64,000 nucleotides of DNA, from NCBI RefSeq assembly GCF_000422865.1, contig NZ_AUGW01000007.1:124001-188000 (forward strand), in the 5' to 3' direction. Position numbers and translations under genes: made by a program. This document shows, piece after piece, positions 57,037-64,000 of this stretch. Source of the stretch: Oceanospirillum maris DSM 6286. GTDB lineage: Bacteria; Pseudomonadota; Gammaproteobacteria; Pseudomonadales; Halomonadaceae. Below the pieces are notes generated by a model. The model worked only from the letters and a program-made list of their open reading frames with translations, did not search any database and had not been told where the DNA came from. The number at the start of each line of letters is the position of its first letter. Positions within the stretch are counted from its first letter, which is position 1.

Positions 57037-57084
57037 TATCCGCGACGTTAAAGTATTTGATTGCTTTAGCCTCGCGGATATTTT
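57037..57084. terminator. Long hairpin between trkH and the acyltransferase gene
   Basis: TATCCGCGA (57037-57045) pairs with TCGCGGATA (57072-57080). Inside it, GTTAAAG pairs with CTTTAGC (one wobble) around a 10-base loop. TTTT follows on the plus strand. It is a likely terminator between convergent genes. Confidence 0.7.
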
Positions 57085-57095
57085 GAATAGATAAA

Positions 57096-58013
57096 TCAGT
57101 AAATCTTACCCTCGCCTTCTGGGCGGGCTTTAAAGCGTTTATATTCCCATTGATACTGCTCAGGAGCGATAGCAACCAGTTGCTCTACCGTTCGGTTCAT
57201 TGCGGTTATCGCTTCCCGTTCATCGGTACTATAAATACCATCATCAGCCGCAATAAAATAGATATCAAAACCCTGGCCATCGGGCAGTCGTTCGGCAAAA
57301 CCCGCTACGACTTTAGCCCCCGTTTTGCTGATCAAACGCGAAACGAGTTTAGGTGATAATGCCTCGACTCCCATAAAAGGCGCGAAGATACCACTGCTGC
57401 GATCATCAGGTTCTTGATCCGGCAAATTACCCACCGCTTCACCTGCTTTTAGTTTTTTCAACAGGTGGGCAACACCTTTCATATTGGCGGGTACCATCGT
57501 CATACCGGATCGGCACCGACCCTCAAAAATAATAGGCTCCAGCACTAGGTTTTTAGGTACCGCATACATGGCGGAAAAAGGCGGCAGAATCTCATTAAGT
57601 AACAGGCCAAAAATTTCCCAATTGCCCAAATGAGGCCCTAAAACAATAATACCGTTGTCAGATTCATGAATAGATTTAACCATATCTAAGCCATGTATTT
57701 GGCGTACATGACCCAAAACCTGATCCATTGGAGCCATCCAGCACCACCCCAATTCAAGCCCTGTTTTTAGGGTTTCTTGTAAGCTCGACTGTATTCGCTT
57801 CTCCTGCGCCTCATGGTCTAACTCAGGATAAACCAAAGAGATATTCCGTCGGGTCACCTGTGCCGACTTTGTATTAAGCCGGTAAATTAAAGCCCCCAAG
57901 GACATACCCCAGCGTTGCAACTGTGGCAGCGATCGTCGACTAAGAAACCGTAGTAGAGGCTCTGTGAGTCTGTGCTCCAAAAAACGCTTTAACCGGCGCT
58001 TTAACCGTTTCAT
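57096..58013 (-). CDS. Lipid A late acyltransferase (LpxL/LpxM family)
   Basis: 305 residues from the ATG at 58013, which has AAAAGG five bases upstream; an ATG at 58028 is also possible. The HTB-type catalytic motif is GPHLGNWEIFG (H-x4-E/D type), followed by NLPDQEPDDRSSGIFAPFMG. A basic N-terminal stretch with one amphipathic or membrane anchor is present. It adds a secondary acyl chain to Kdo2-lipid A at the inner membrane. It follows waaA on the same strand, fitting Kdo-then-acylation order. Confidence 0.9.
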   Translation of the reverse strand: MKRLKRRLKRFLEHRLTEPLLRFLSRRSLPQLQRWGMSLGALIYRLNTKSAQVTRRNISLVYPELDHEAQEKRIQSSLQETLKTGLELGWCWMAPMDQVLGHVRQIHGLDMVKSIHESDNGIIVLGPHLGNWEIFGLLLNEILPPFSAMYAVPKNLVLEPIIFEGRCRSGMTMVPANMKGVAHLLKKLKAGEAVGNLPDQEPDDRSSGIFAPFMGVEALSPKLVSRLISKTGAKVVAGFAERLPDGQGFDIYFIAADDGIYSTDEREAITAMNRTVEQLVAIAPEQYQWEYKRFKARPEGEGKIY

Positions 58014-58032
58014 ATTACCTTTTACCATAATA

Positions 58033-59307
58033 CTAACGGGCCTCCTGGCTGCTCAAGGCACGCTCAATCATTGCGAACTGTTTATCCAGCGCCCCTCGAT
58101 TACTTTCCACTACAGCTAAAGCCTTTTCTCCCAGATCTCGCCTTAGATCGGGCAGCTCAACTAAGGGCCGCAACTGACTAAAGATATCCGCAGGATCAGC
58201 GCAGCGAATCAAAGCTTTATGTTGATCAAACATTTCTGCCACATCCGCAAAGTTAAACAGGTGATCCCCCGACAACACCGGCTTACCCAAGGAGGCAGGC
58301 TCCAGTAAATTGTGGCCGCCGATAGGCATTAAGCTACCACCAACAAATGCGATATCACTTGCGGCATACATCAGCATCAACTCGCCCATCGTATCCGCCA
58401 AAAAGACACTATCTGACAATTCGAAGTTTTCTGAACGGGAGCGCCGCTTAAAGTTAAAACCTTGATCCTCAATCAGCAGGGCCACCGCATCAAAGCGTTG
58501 AGGGTGGCGCGGCACCAAAATTAATACCGCATCCGAATGCTCTTCCAATAATAGCCTGTGGGCTTCTAGCAGGCGCTCATCTTCACCGGCATGGGTACTA
58601 CCCGCCACCCAAACCGGACGATCGCCAAACCACTCACTTTTTAGCGCCATGCCTTCTTCTAGTAGCTCTGGCGAAGGATTAATATCAAACTTGATGCTAC
58701 CTGTAATACTAACTTTGTCAGATGGGGCTCCTAGTTCAATAAAGCGCTGGGCATCTTGCTTTGATTTTGCCGCGACAGCATAAACACCGGCTAGTGCTTC
58801 TTGAACCACTTTTCTAAACTTCTGATAACTTCGGTGTGATTTCTCCGATAACCGTCCATTGGCAATCACAAAAGGAATCTCTCTTTCATAGCAACCATGA
58901 ATCAAGTTAGGCCAAATTTCAGTTTCCATAAAAATCGCAATATCGGGTTTTAGGCTGTCAAGGAAACGATTTGCCACCCAAGGCAAGTCAACGGGGACCA
59001 TCAATTGCACCCCTTTGCCTTTTAGGATTTTTCTTGCCTGCCGTGCTCCCGTTGCGGTCATGGTTGTCACTACAAGTTGGTGCTGGCTGTAATGCAGTAC
59101 CAAACGATCAATAAGAGGGGCCGCCGCAACAACCTCGCCAACAGAGGCCGCATGAAGCCAAATCACAGGTTTAATCGGCAAACTTGGGACAGAGCCTAAT
59201 CGTTCAGAAAAATGATTTTGCTCGGTAGTTTCTTTTTGAGCTTTCCATAACAGCACAGGGGATAGCAGCGTTAGAATAGTGCTGTACAAGCCTCGGTTAA
59301 TCTTCAT
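58033..59307 (-). CDS. waaA: 3-deoxy-D-manno-octulosonic acid (Kdo) transferase
   Basis: 424 residues. A single N-terminal anchor (YSTILTLLSPVLLWKA) is followed by a GT-B fold: VIWLHAASVGEVVAA, MVPVDLPW, FMETEIWPNLI, GSIKFDI, AGSTHAGEDE and GGHNLLEPASLGKPVL with the C-terminal nucleotide site. It attaches Kdo from CMP-Kdo to lipid IVA. It lies upstream of the lipid A acyltransferase on one strand. Whether it adds one or two Kdo is not readable, though a Kdo kinase gene nearby suggests a single phosphorylated Kdo. Confidence 0.95.
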   Translation of the reverse strand: MKINRGLYSTILTLLSPVLLWKAQKETTEQNHFSERLGSVPSLPIKPVIWLHAASVGEVVAAAPLIDRLVLHYSQHQLVVTTMTATGARQARKILKGKGVQLMVPVDLPWVANRFLDSLKPDIAIFMETEIWPNLIHGCYEREIPFVIANGRLSEKSHRSYQKFRKVVQEALAGVYAVAAKSKQDAQRFIELGAPSDKVSITGSIKFDINPSPELLEEGMALKSEWFGDRPVWVAGSTHAGEDERLLEAHRLLLEEHSDAVLILVPRHPQRFDAVALLIEDQGFNFKRRSRSENFELSDSVFLADTMGELMLMYAASDIAFVGGSLMPIGGHNLLEPASLGKPVLSGDHLFNFADVAEMFDQHKALIRCADPADIFSQLRPLVELPDLRRDLGEKALAVVESNRGALDKQFAMIERALSSQEAR

Positions 59308-59433
59308 AGGTTACTTATCTTCATCATCAACATTTATCATCAATTACGGTGTCATCATCACTGGAGTACCCATAAGCCATATCGACTGTATAGGCCATAT
59401 AAATAACTGTAACACATTGATAAATTTAAAAAT

Positions 59434-60513
59434 TTATACTGGCTGCTGAGCCATCAAACGATCAATCTGATAAATCACATCCTGTGTTTGTATGAGTTCC
59501 ATCGCATCAGGGTGTCGCACTCGCTGCCCCCAACTCAATTGATCAACACTCTTATTCATATAAGTTCTAGCGGCCTCTGGGTATTTATTCACCACCCAAT
59601 CCTGCCATTTATAAGGGCCAGTACGCTGCACATTGGATGTGGCAAATAAACCAATAACCGGTGTATTAACCGCATTAGCAAAATGCACAGGGCCAGAGTC
59701 TGGAGCAATCACCAGTGATGACCGCTGAATCAAGGCCACCACCCCCTGAAGAGAAGTTTGGGCCACCAAATTAAGTACAGGTGTTGAAGATCGCTCCATA
59801 ATCTCTTGGCCGTACTGCTGTTCTATTGCACGATCACCGCCGGTGATTACCGCTTTCAGTTGATAGTGACGATAAAGGTGCTCAACAACCGCAATATAGC
59901 CTTCAATAGTCCAGTTTCGAAAGTTACGCGCTCGCTGACTGGAACAAGGAGAGATCACCACATAACGATCACAGGGGCATTTTTTTAGGGCTTCTGCTAT
60001 AGCTTCATCAGAAACCGGTAGCGCCCACTGCATATCAGAAGGCTGCTCTGGGGCGATACCTAAGGTATCCAGAAAATCGTAAAAGCCTTCCACAACATGA
60101 CCCTTCTTACGGGGCTTAATTCTTTGATTGGTAAACAGCCATTGCCAGTCCTTCGCCCGAGCTTTATCAAACCCTAAGCGCACCTTGGCTTTAATACCTA
60201 CGGACAATACTGATGCTCTTAGGGCTGCTTGCATATGTAACAACAGATCAAACCGTGTGCCTTCTAGCTGTTTCCAGATCGCACGCATTCCCTTTAGGCC
60301 GGTCGATTTGTCATAAACAATAAACTCGACCCCTGCTAGCCCCTTCAGTAGACTGTGCTCCGTCTTGCCGGTAACCCAGACAATTCGAGCCTCTGGCCAT
60401 GCCTGCTGTAAACTTTTAACCACTGGCACCACATTAGATACATCGCCCAGTGCAGATAGCCGAAGCAAACAGACTGTTTGAGGGGGCGTTTTCTGGAAAC
60501 TTGTCATGACCAT
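59434..60513 (-). CDS. LPS core heptosyltransferase (glycosyltransferase family 9)
   Basis: 359 residues, GT9 fold. The N terminus is VCLLRLSALGDVSNVVPVV with the family's LRLSALGD motif. The ADP-heptose site is VISPCSSQRARNFRNW, and VIAPDSGPVHFANAVNTPVIGLF is the signature near the end. It resembles WaaC/heptosyltransferase I. GGAGG precedes the ATG at 60513. Its 5' end overlaps the kdkA start on the other strand. Confidence 0.88.
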   Translation of the reverse strand: MVMTSFQKTPPQTVCLLRLSALGDVSNVVPVVKSLQQAWPEARIVWVTGKTEHSLLKGLAGVEFIVYDKSTGLKGMRAIWKQLEGTRFDLLLHMQAALRASVLSVGIKAKVRLGFDKARAKDWQWLFTNQRIKPRKKGHVVEGFYDFLDTLGIAPEQPSDMQWALPVSDEAIAEALKKCPCDRYVVISPCSSQRARNFRNWTIEGYIAVVEHLYRHYQLKAVITGGDRAIEQQYGQEIMERSSTPVLNLVAQTSLQGVVALIQRSSLVIAPDSGPVHFANAVNTPVIGLFATSNVQRTGPYKWQDWVVNKYPEAARTYMNKSVDQLSWGQRVRHPDAMELIQTQDVIYQIDRLMAQQPV

Positions 60514-61282
60514 TAAGATTTATTCCTCCAAGAAGCAGCACATTCTATATGATGCTGATCACCTGTCACAAATAGACAGCCAATTCTTTGACTTAGATAT
60601 TTGGCGACAACAACATGCACTTTCCGAACCAAGTGGCGGTCGCGGACAGGCATTTTTTATTCAGCATCCTAATGGTCACGAATACCTGATGCGACATTAT
60701 CGCCGTGGAGGGCTTATCGCCAAAATCAGTCAGGATAAATATTGGTATTCCGGCTTAGAGCACAGTCGGCCTTGGCAGGAATTCAAGCTTACCCATGAAC
60801 TGTTTCAAGCAGGTTTACCAGTAGCCCAACCTATTGCTGCACGGGTAATACGTTCAGGTTTAACTTACCAAGGTGATCTAGTGACACTGCGGATTCCTAA
60901 CGCACAACCCTTTGCCCGCTGCCTACTTTCTCACGACCTGTGTGGTGCCCAAAACCTATCAAGAATCGGCCATAACACTATTTGGCAAAACGTTGGCAAG
61001 ATGATCGCTCGCTTTCATCGCTGGGGATTAAATCATGTGGATCTTAACGCGAATAATATTCTGATTAGTGCCGATGGTGAAGCTTGGCTTATCGATTTTG
61101 ATCGCTGCAAAAGAATGCCTTCCGCTATCAATAAAACTAACGCATCATCTAATAAAACCAACACATCATCATGGCAGCAGAGCAACCTCCAGCGACTGCA
61201 GCGTTCTATTTGCAAACTAACCGGCAACGATCAGCCATCACCACACTGGCAGCACTTACAAAATGGTTACACCGCGCAATAA
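60506..61282 (+). CDS. kdkA: Kdo kinase (3-deoxy-D-manno-octulosonic acid kinase)
   Basis: 258 residues with a protein-kinase-like fold. GGRGQAFFI near 44, YLMRHYRRGGLIAKISQDKYW as the lysine-bearing region, LNHVDLNANNILISADGEAWLIDFDRCK with catalytic Asp and metal Asp are the KdkA signature. It phosphorylates Kdo of the LPS core, as in Haemophilus and Vibrio. The tail contains a short coding tandem repeat (NKTNASS, NKTNTSS). Its start codon overlaps that of the divergent heptosyltransferase gene. Confidence 0.9.
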   Translation: MTIKIYSSKKQHILYDADHLSQIDSQFFDLDIWRQQHALSEPSGGRGQAFFIQHPNGHEYLMRHYRRGGLIAKISQDKYWYSGLEHSRPWQEFKLTHELFQAGLPVAQPIAARVIRSGLTYQGDLVTLRIPNAQPFARCLLSHDLCGAQNLSRIGHNTIWQNVGKMIARFHRWGLNHVDLNANNILISADGEAWLIDFDRCKRMPSAINKTNASSNKTNTSSWQQSNLQRLQRSICKLTGNDQPSPHWQHLQNGYTAQ

Positions 61283-61394
61283 GACGTAATCATTCCATCC
61301 ATAATTCTATCCCTTAATTAATCGTAAGCGGCTCTTTTATCGGTTATATTTATCAACCGCTTATTATTGATTAATTATTAGAAAGTATGGATAT

Positions 61395-62228
61395 ATGTTT
61401 AAAAAAATAATTACAACTGCTCTCACCTTGGGAGCGCTCCTGCTTTCAATGCACGCTTCCGGTCAATCTTTGGTTTTAAACCAACCGCTCGCTTTAAGCT
61501 CAAATCAGTCTCCATCCCTAAACTCATCCCCCAGTTTCATCGATGACTTAAAAACAGGTTATGGCAACGTCTATAACAGCCACAATCTACCTTGGTTAGG
61601 TAAAACCTGGTTAGTGGGAGGGATTCTGGCTAATACCGACCTTGATCATAAGATTCAAAAACATTACAACGATAGCTTTCTCTCCAAATCCTCTGATAGC
61701 TTTTCATTACATACGGAAAAAATCGGCGATAAAAGCACAACCCTACTCTACTTTGGCCTAGCGGCAGTCAATCGTTTAGCCTGTGATCGTGATTGCGGTG
61801 TCATTCCTGAGTGGGGGGATCGAACGGCTCAAGCTCTATTGATTGGCTTACCTGGCGTATGGGCTTCCCAAGCTATTCTTGGGGGTGCGCGCCCCAGCCA
61901 CGGCGAAGGTTCCGACTGGAGTGTTTTACAGTTTAAATATGAACATGCTGTTAGCGGTCACGCCTTTGTTGGTGCGATACCTTTTCTAACCGCCGCTCAA
62001 ATGACCGAGAACCCCTATGCCAAAGCCGCTTTCTATGCACTTTCACCGCTGACGGCGGCCTCCCGGGTTAACGATCAGCAGCACTACTTCTCCCAAGCAT
62101 TAATGGGCTGGCTATATGCCATGAAAGTTGCTGAAGTTCTGAATGGTGATCTACAGCCTGAAGACGCCCTTGTGCTACCCTATGCCGACGAAGATACTGT
62201 GCTGTTAAGCGTGATCAAGCCGTTCTGA
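61395..62228 (+). CDS. PAP2-family membrane-associated phosphatase
   Basis: 277 residues. A signal peptide (ALTLGALLLSMHASGQ) is followed by hydrophobic helices. PAP2 motifs are seen in reduced form: GGARPSHGEGSDW (motif with the first Arg/Ser), AVSGHAFVGAIPF (SGH) and AASRVNDQQHYFSQALMGW (the R-x5-H-xxx-D type region, with S/Q where Asp is common). It may remove phosphate from a lipid (undecaprenyl pyrophosphate, LPS or phosphatidate) in the envelope. It lies beside LPS core genes. Confidence 0.8.
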   Translation: MFKKIITTALTLGALLLSMHASGQSLVLNQPLALSSNQSPSLNSSPSFIDDLKTGYGNVYNSHNLPWLGKTWLVGGILANTDLDHKIQKHYNDSFLSKSSDSFSLHTEKIGDKSTTLLYFGLAAVNRLACDRDCGVIPEWGDRTAQALLIGLPGVWASQAILGGARPSHGEGSDWSVLQFKYEHAVSGHAFVGAIPFLTAAQMTENPYAKAAFYALSPLTAASRVNDQQHYFSQALMGWLYAMKVAEVLNGDLQPEDALVLPYADEDTVLLSVIKPF

Positions 62229-62261
62229 GCCAATCAGGCGGTAAATAACTCTGAATCACTG

Positions 62262-62290
62262 AAAAAAGCGGCTATTTAAGCCGCTTTTTT
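62262..62290 (+). terminator. Rho-independent terminator before glyQ
   Basis: GCGGCT pairs with AGCCGC around ATTTA, flanked by AAAAAA on the left and TTTTTT on the right. It ends the phosphatase transcript and can also stop antisense transcription. Confidence 0.85.
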
Positions 62291-62388
62291 CATGCTTGTT
62301 GCCAATGTCCACTACATAGATAAGCAGTCAAAATGTATACTCGATCGCTTATAAAAATTCATTAGCTCATTGATGGTGGCTAACTGAG

Positions 62389-63348
62389 ATGAACCAAAAT
62401 ACGCCAGACGTACAAACTTTTCAGGGCCTGATTCTGGCTCTGCAACAATACTGGGCCAATCAAGGCTGCGTTATTCTACAGCCGCTAGATATGGAAGTAG
62501 GCGCGGGGACTTTCCACCCAGCTACTTTCCTGCGCTCTATTGGCCCCGAAACATGGAACGCTGCCTATGTTCAGCCTTCCCGCCGCCCGACCGATGGTCG
62601 CTACGGTGAAAACCCAAACCGCTTGCAACACTACTATCAGTTTCAGGTAGTAATGAAGCCTTCCCCAAGTAACATCCAAGAGCTGTATTTAGGCTCTCTG
62701 CGCATGATGGGTATCGACACCCTTGTGCACGATGTTCGCTTTGTAGAAGACAACTGGGAATCCCCTACATTGGGTGCTTGGGGTCTAGGCTGGGAAGTCT
62801 GGCTAAACGGCATGGAAGTGACTCAGTTCACTTACTTCCAGCAAGCTGGTGGTATTGAATGCTACCCAGTGACCGGCGAGATCACCTACGGCCTTGAGCG
62901 CATCGCCATGTATATTCAAGGCGTGGATAGCGTTTACGATCTGGTTTGGACCATTGACCCATCAGGCAACAAAGTAACCTACGGCGACGTGTTCCATCAG
63001 AATGAAGTGGAACAATCGACCTATAACTTTGAACATGCAGATGTTCCAATGCTGTTTAAAAACTTCGACCATTGCGAGTCTGAATGCCAAAAGCTGTTAG
63101 AGCAGGAAACTCCACTGCCTTTACCCGCTTACGAACAGGTTTTAAAAGCATCCCATACCTTTAACCTGCTGGATGCCCGTCACGCTATATCCGTTACCGA
63201 GCGTCAACGCTATATTCTGCGTGTGCGCACCATGGCCCGTGATGTTGCCAATGCGTACTTCAACGTACGTAAAGATCTGGGCTTCCCACTAGCACCTGAC
63301 GCGCTACGAGACGAAGTTCTCGCTCAGTATAAAGAGGAAGAGGCATAA
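62389..63348 (+). CDS. glyQ: Glycyl-tRNA synthetase alpha subunit
   Basis: 319 residues. The class II catalytic subunit opens [18 protein letters not shown], then motif 2-like [22 protein letters not shown] and motif 3 [16 protein letters not shown]. It forms the alpha2-beta2 enzyme with GlyS, whose gene starts one base after its stop. Confidence 0.98.
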   Translation: MNQNTPDVQTFQGLILALQQYWANQGCVILQPLDMEVGAGTFHPATFLRSIGPETWNAAYVQPSRRPTDGRYGENPNRLQHYYQFQVVMKPSPSNIQELYLGSLRMMGIDTLVHDVRFVEDNWESPTLGAWGLGWEVWLNGMEVTQFTYFQQAGGIECYPVTGEITYGLERIAMYIQGVDSVYDLVWTIDPSGNKVTYGDVFHQNEVEQSTYNFEHADVPMLFKNFDHCESECQKLLEQETPLPLPAYEQVLKASHTFNLLDARHAISVTERQRYILRVRTMARDVANAYFNVRKDLGFPLAPDALRDEVLAQYKEEEA

Positions 63349-63349
63349 C

Positions 63350-64000
63350 ATGGCTGACGTTCGTGATTTTTTAGTTGAACTGGGTACTGAAGAACTACCA
63401 CCGATGGCATTAAAGCGCCTGTCTGATGCCTTTGCGGAAGGTATTAAAACAGGTCTTGAAAAAGCCGATATTCCATTTACCGAAGTTAAAGCCCTAGCGA
63501 CGCCTCGCCGTTTAGCGGTGCAAGTAAAAGATTTGGCGGTTGCTCAGCCTGACCGTGAAGTACAGCGTCGCGGCCCGGCACTACAAGCAGCTTTGGATGC
63601 CGATGGACATCCAACTAAAGCAGCCTCTGGTTTTGCCCGCTCCTGTGGTGTTGAGTTTGATCAGCTAGAAAAGCTAGAAACCAAAAAAGGCACTTGGCTG
63701 GTATTTAATACCGTACAGAAAGGCACCCAAACCGCCGATCTGCTGCCAGAGCTTATTAATAAATCCGTTGCTCAACTACCTGTGCCTAAGCGTATGCGCT
63801 GGGGTGCAAGCCGCATCGAATTTTCCCGCCCGGTACATTGGCTAGTAAGCTTGTTCGGTTCAGATGTTGTCGACTGTGACGTACTGGGATTAAAAGCAGG
63901 CCGTACCACAATGGGGCATCGCTTCCATCATAACGAAGCCATTGAGCTGGCTTCCACCGATGGCTATGTAGAAACCCTACGTAAAGCTTTCGTACTGGTA
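63350..64000 (+). CDS. glyS: Glycyl-tRNA synthetase beta subunit, 5' part
   Basis: ATG at 63350, open to the window edge (217 codons seen). The N terminus FLVELGTEELPPMALKRLSD and RPVHWLVSLFG are typical GlyS. It begins one base behind glyQ. Most of the roughly 690-residue protein lies outside. Confidence 0.97.
   Translation, partial: MADVRDFLVELGTEELPPMALKRLSDAFAEGIKTGLEKADIPFTEVKALATPRRLAVQVKDLAVAQPDREVQRRGPALQAALDADGHPTKAASGFARSCGVEFDQLEKLETKKGTWLVFNTVQKGTQTADLLPELINKSVAQLPVPKRMRWGASRIEFSRPVHWLVSLFGSDVVDCDVLGLKAGRTTMGHRFHHNEAIELASTDGYVETLRKAFVLV

Overview
The window reads as a chromosomal segment of a marine-type gammaproteobacterium, most like the Oceanospirillales/Pseudomonadales side of the class. 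This rests on gene order: polA-DUF2782-thrB, DUF2387-prlC-gamma carbonic anhydrase, and the block aroE / hemF / tsaC / dprA // def-fmt-rsmB-trkA-trkH, all arranged much as in Pseudomonas and its marine relatives. LPS core genes and split glyQ/glyS also fit. Genus cannot be fixed from the sequence alone.

Layout. (1) 1-3866: core genes comM (5' cut by the window edge), a Rep-type helicase, a cytochrome c5 and tRNA-Arg(CCG). (2) About 3985-20268: an AT-rich accessory region starting just behind the tRNA. It holds an IS3-family remnant, a compact ten-gene minus-strand operon (4863-12898), an intact IS630-type insertion, an unknown 440-residue protein, a second IS3 scrap, a 10-bp tandem repeat, an AlbA_2/Schlafen-like protein, an AlpA-type regulator, a frameshifted tyrosine integrase and decayed small ORFs. 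(3) 20528-27649: an arsenic-resistance block. It has an ArsC-ArsR fusion, ArsH, ACR3, the GAPDH/ArsJ pair, then a SigZ-like ECF sigma factor, an ArsP/DUF318-type permease and a small thioredoxin-fold protein. (4) 27781-31441: a TonB-dependent receptor behind a Fur-like box, and a response-regulator/HD-GYP gene broken by an in-frame TGA. (5) 31642-64000: housekeeping DNA covering polyamines (speE, speA), DNA polymerase I, threonine synthesis, proteolysis, haem, translation start, potassium uptake, LPS core assembly and glycyl-tRNA synthetase (glyS runs off the right edge).

The most striking object is the operon at 4863-12898. It combines an AfsA-type protein (the gamma-butyrolactone synthase family of Streptomyces), an Old Yellow Enzyme-type ene-reductase, two short-chain reductases, a KASIII ketosynthase, an acyl-activating ligase, two acyl carrier proteins, an SRPBCC-like protein and an FMN quinone/azo-reductase. 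Read together, these could load an acyl starter on an ACP, extend it to a beta-ketoacyl-ACP, transfer it to a C3 acceptor to give a butenolide, and reduce that. The result would be a butyrolactone-, butenolide- or furan-type small molecule in a Gram-negative host. No receptor gene is recognisable beside it. The product is inference.

Other points of note are an internal repeat of a thumb-region segment inserted in the 3'-5' exonuclease part of polA, divergent overlapping starts of a heptosyltransferase gene and kdkA, and several decayed genes clustered in the accessory region.
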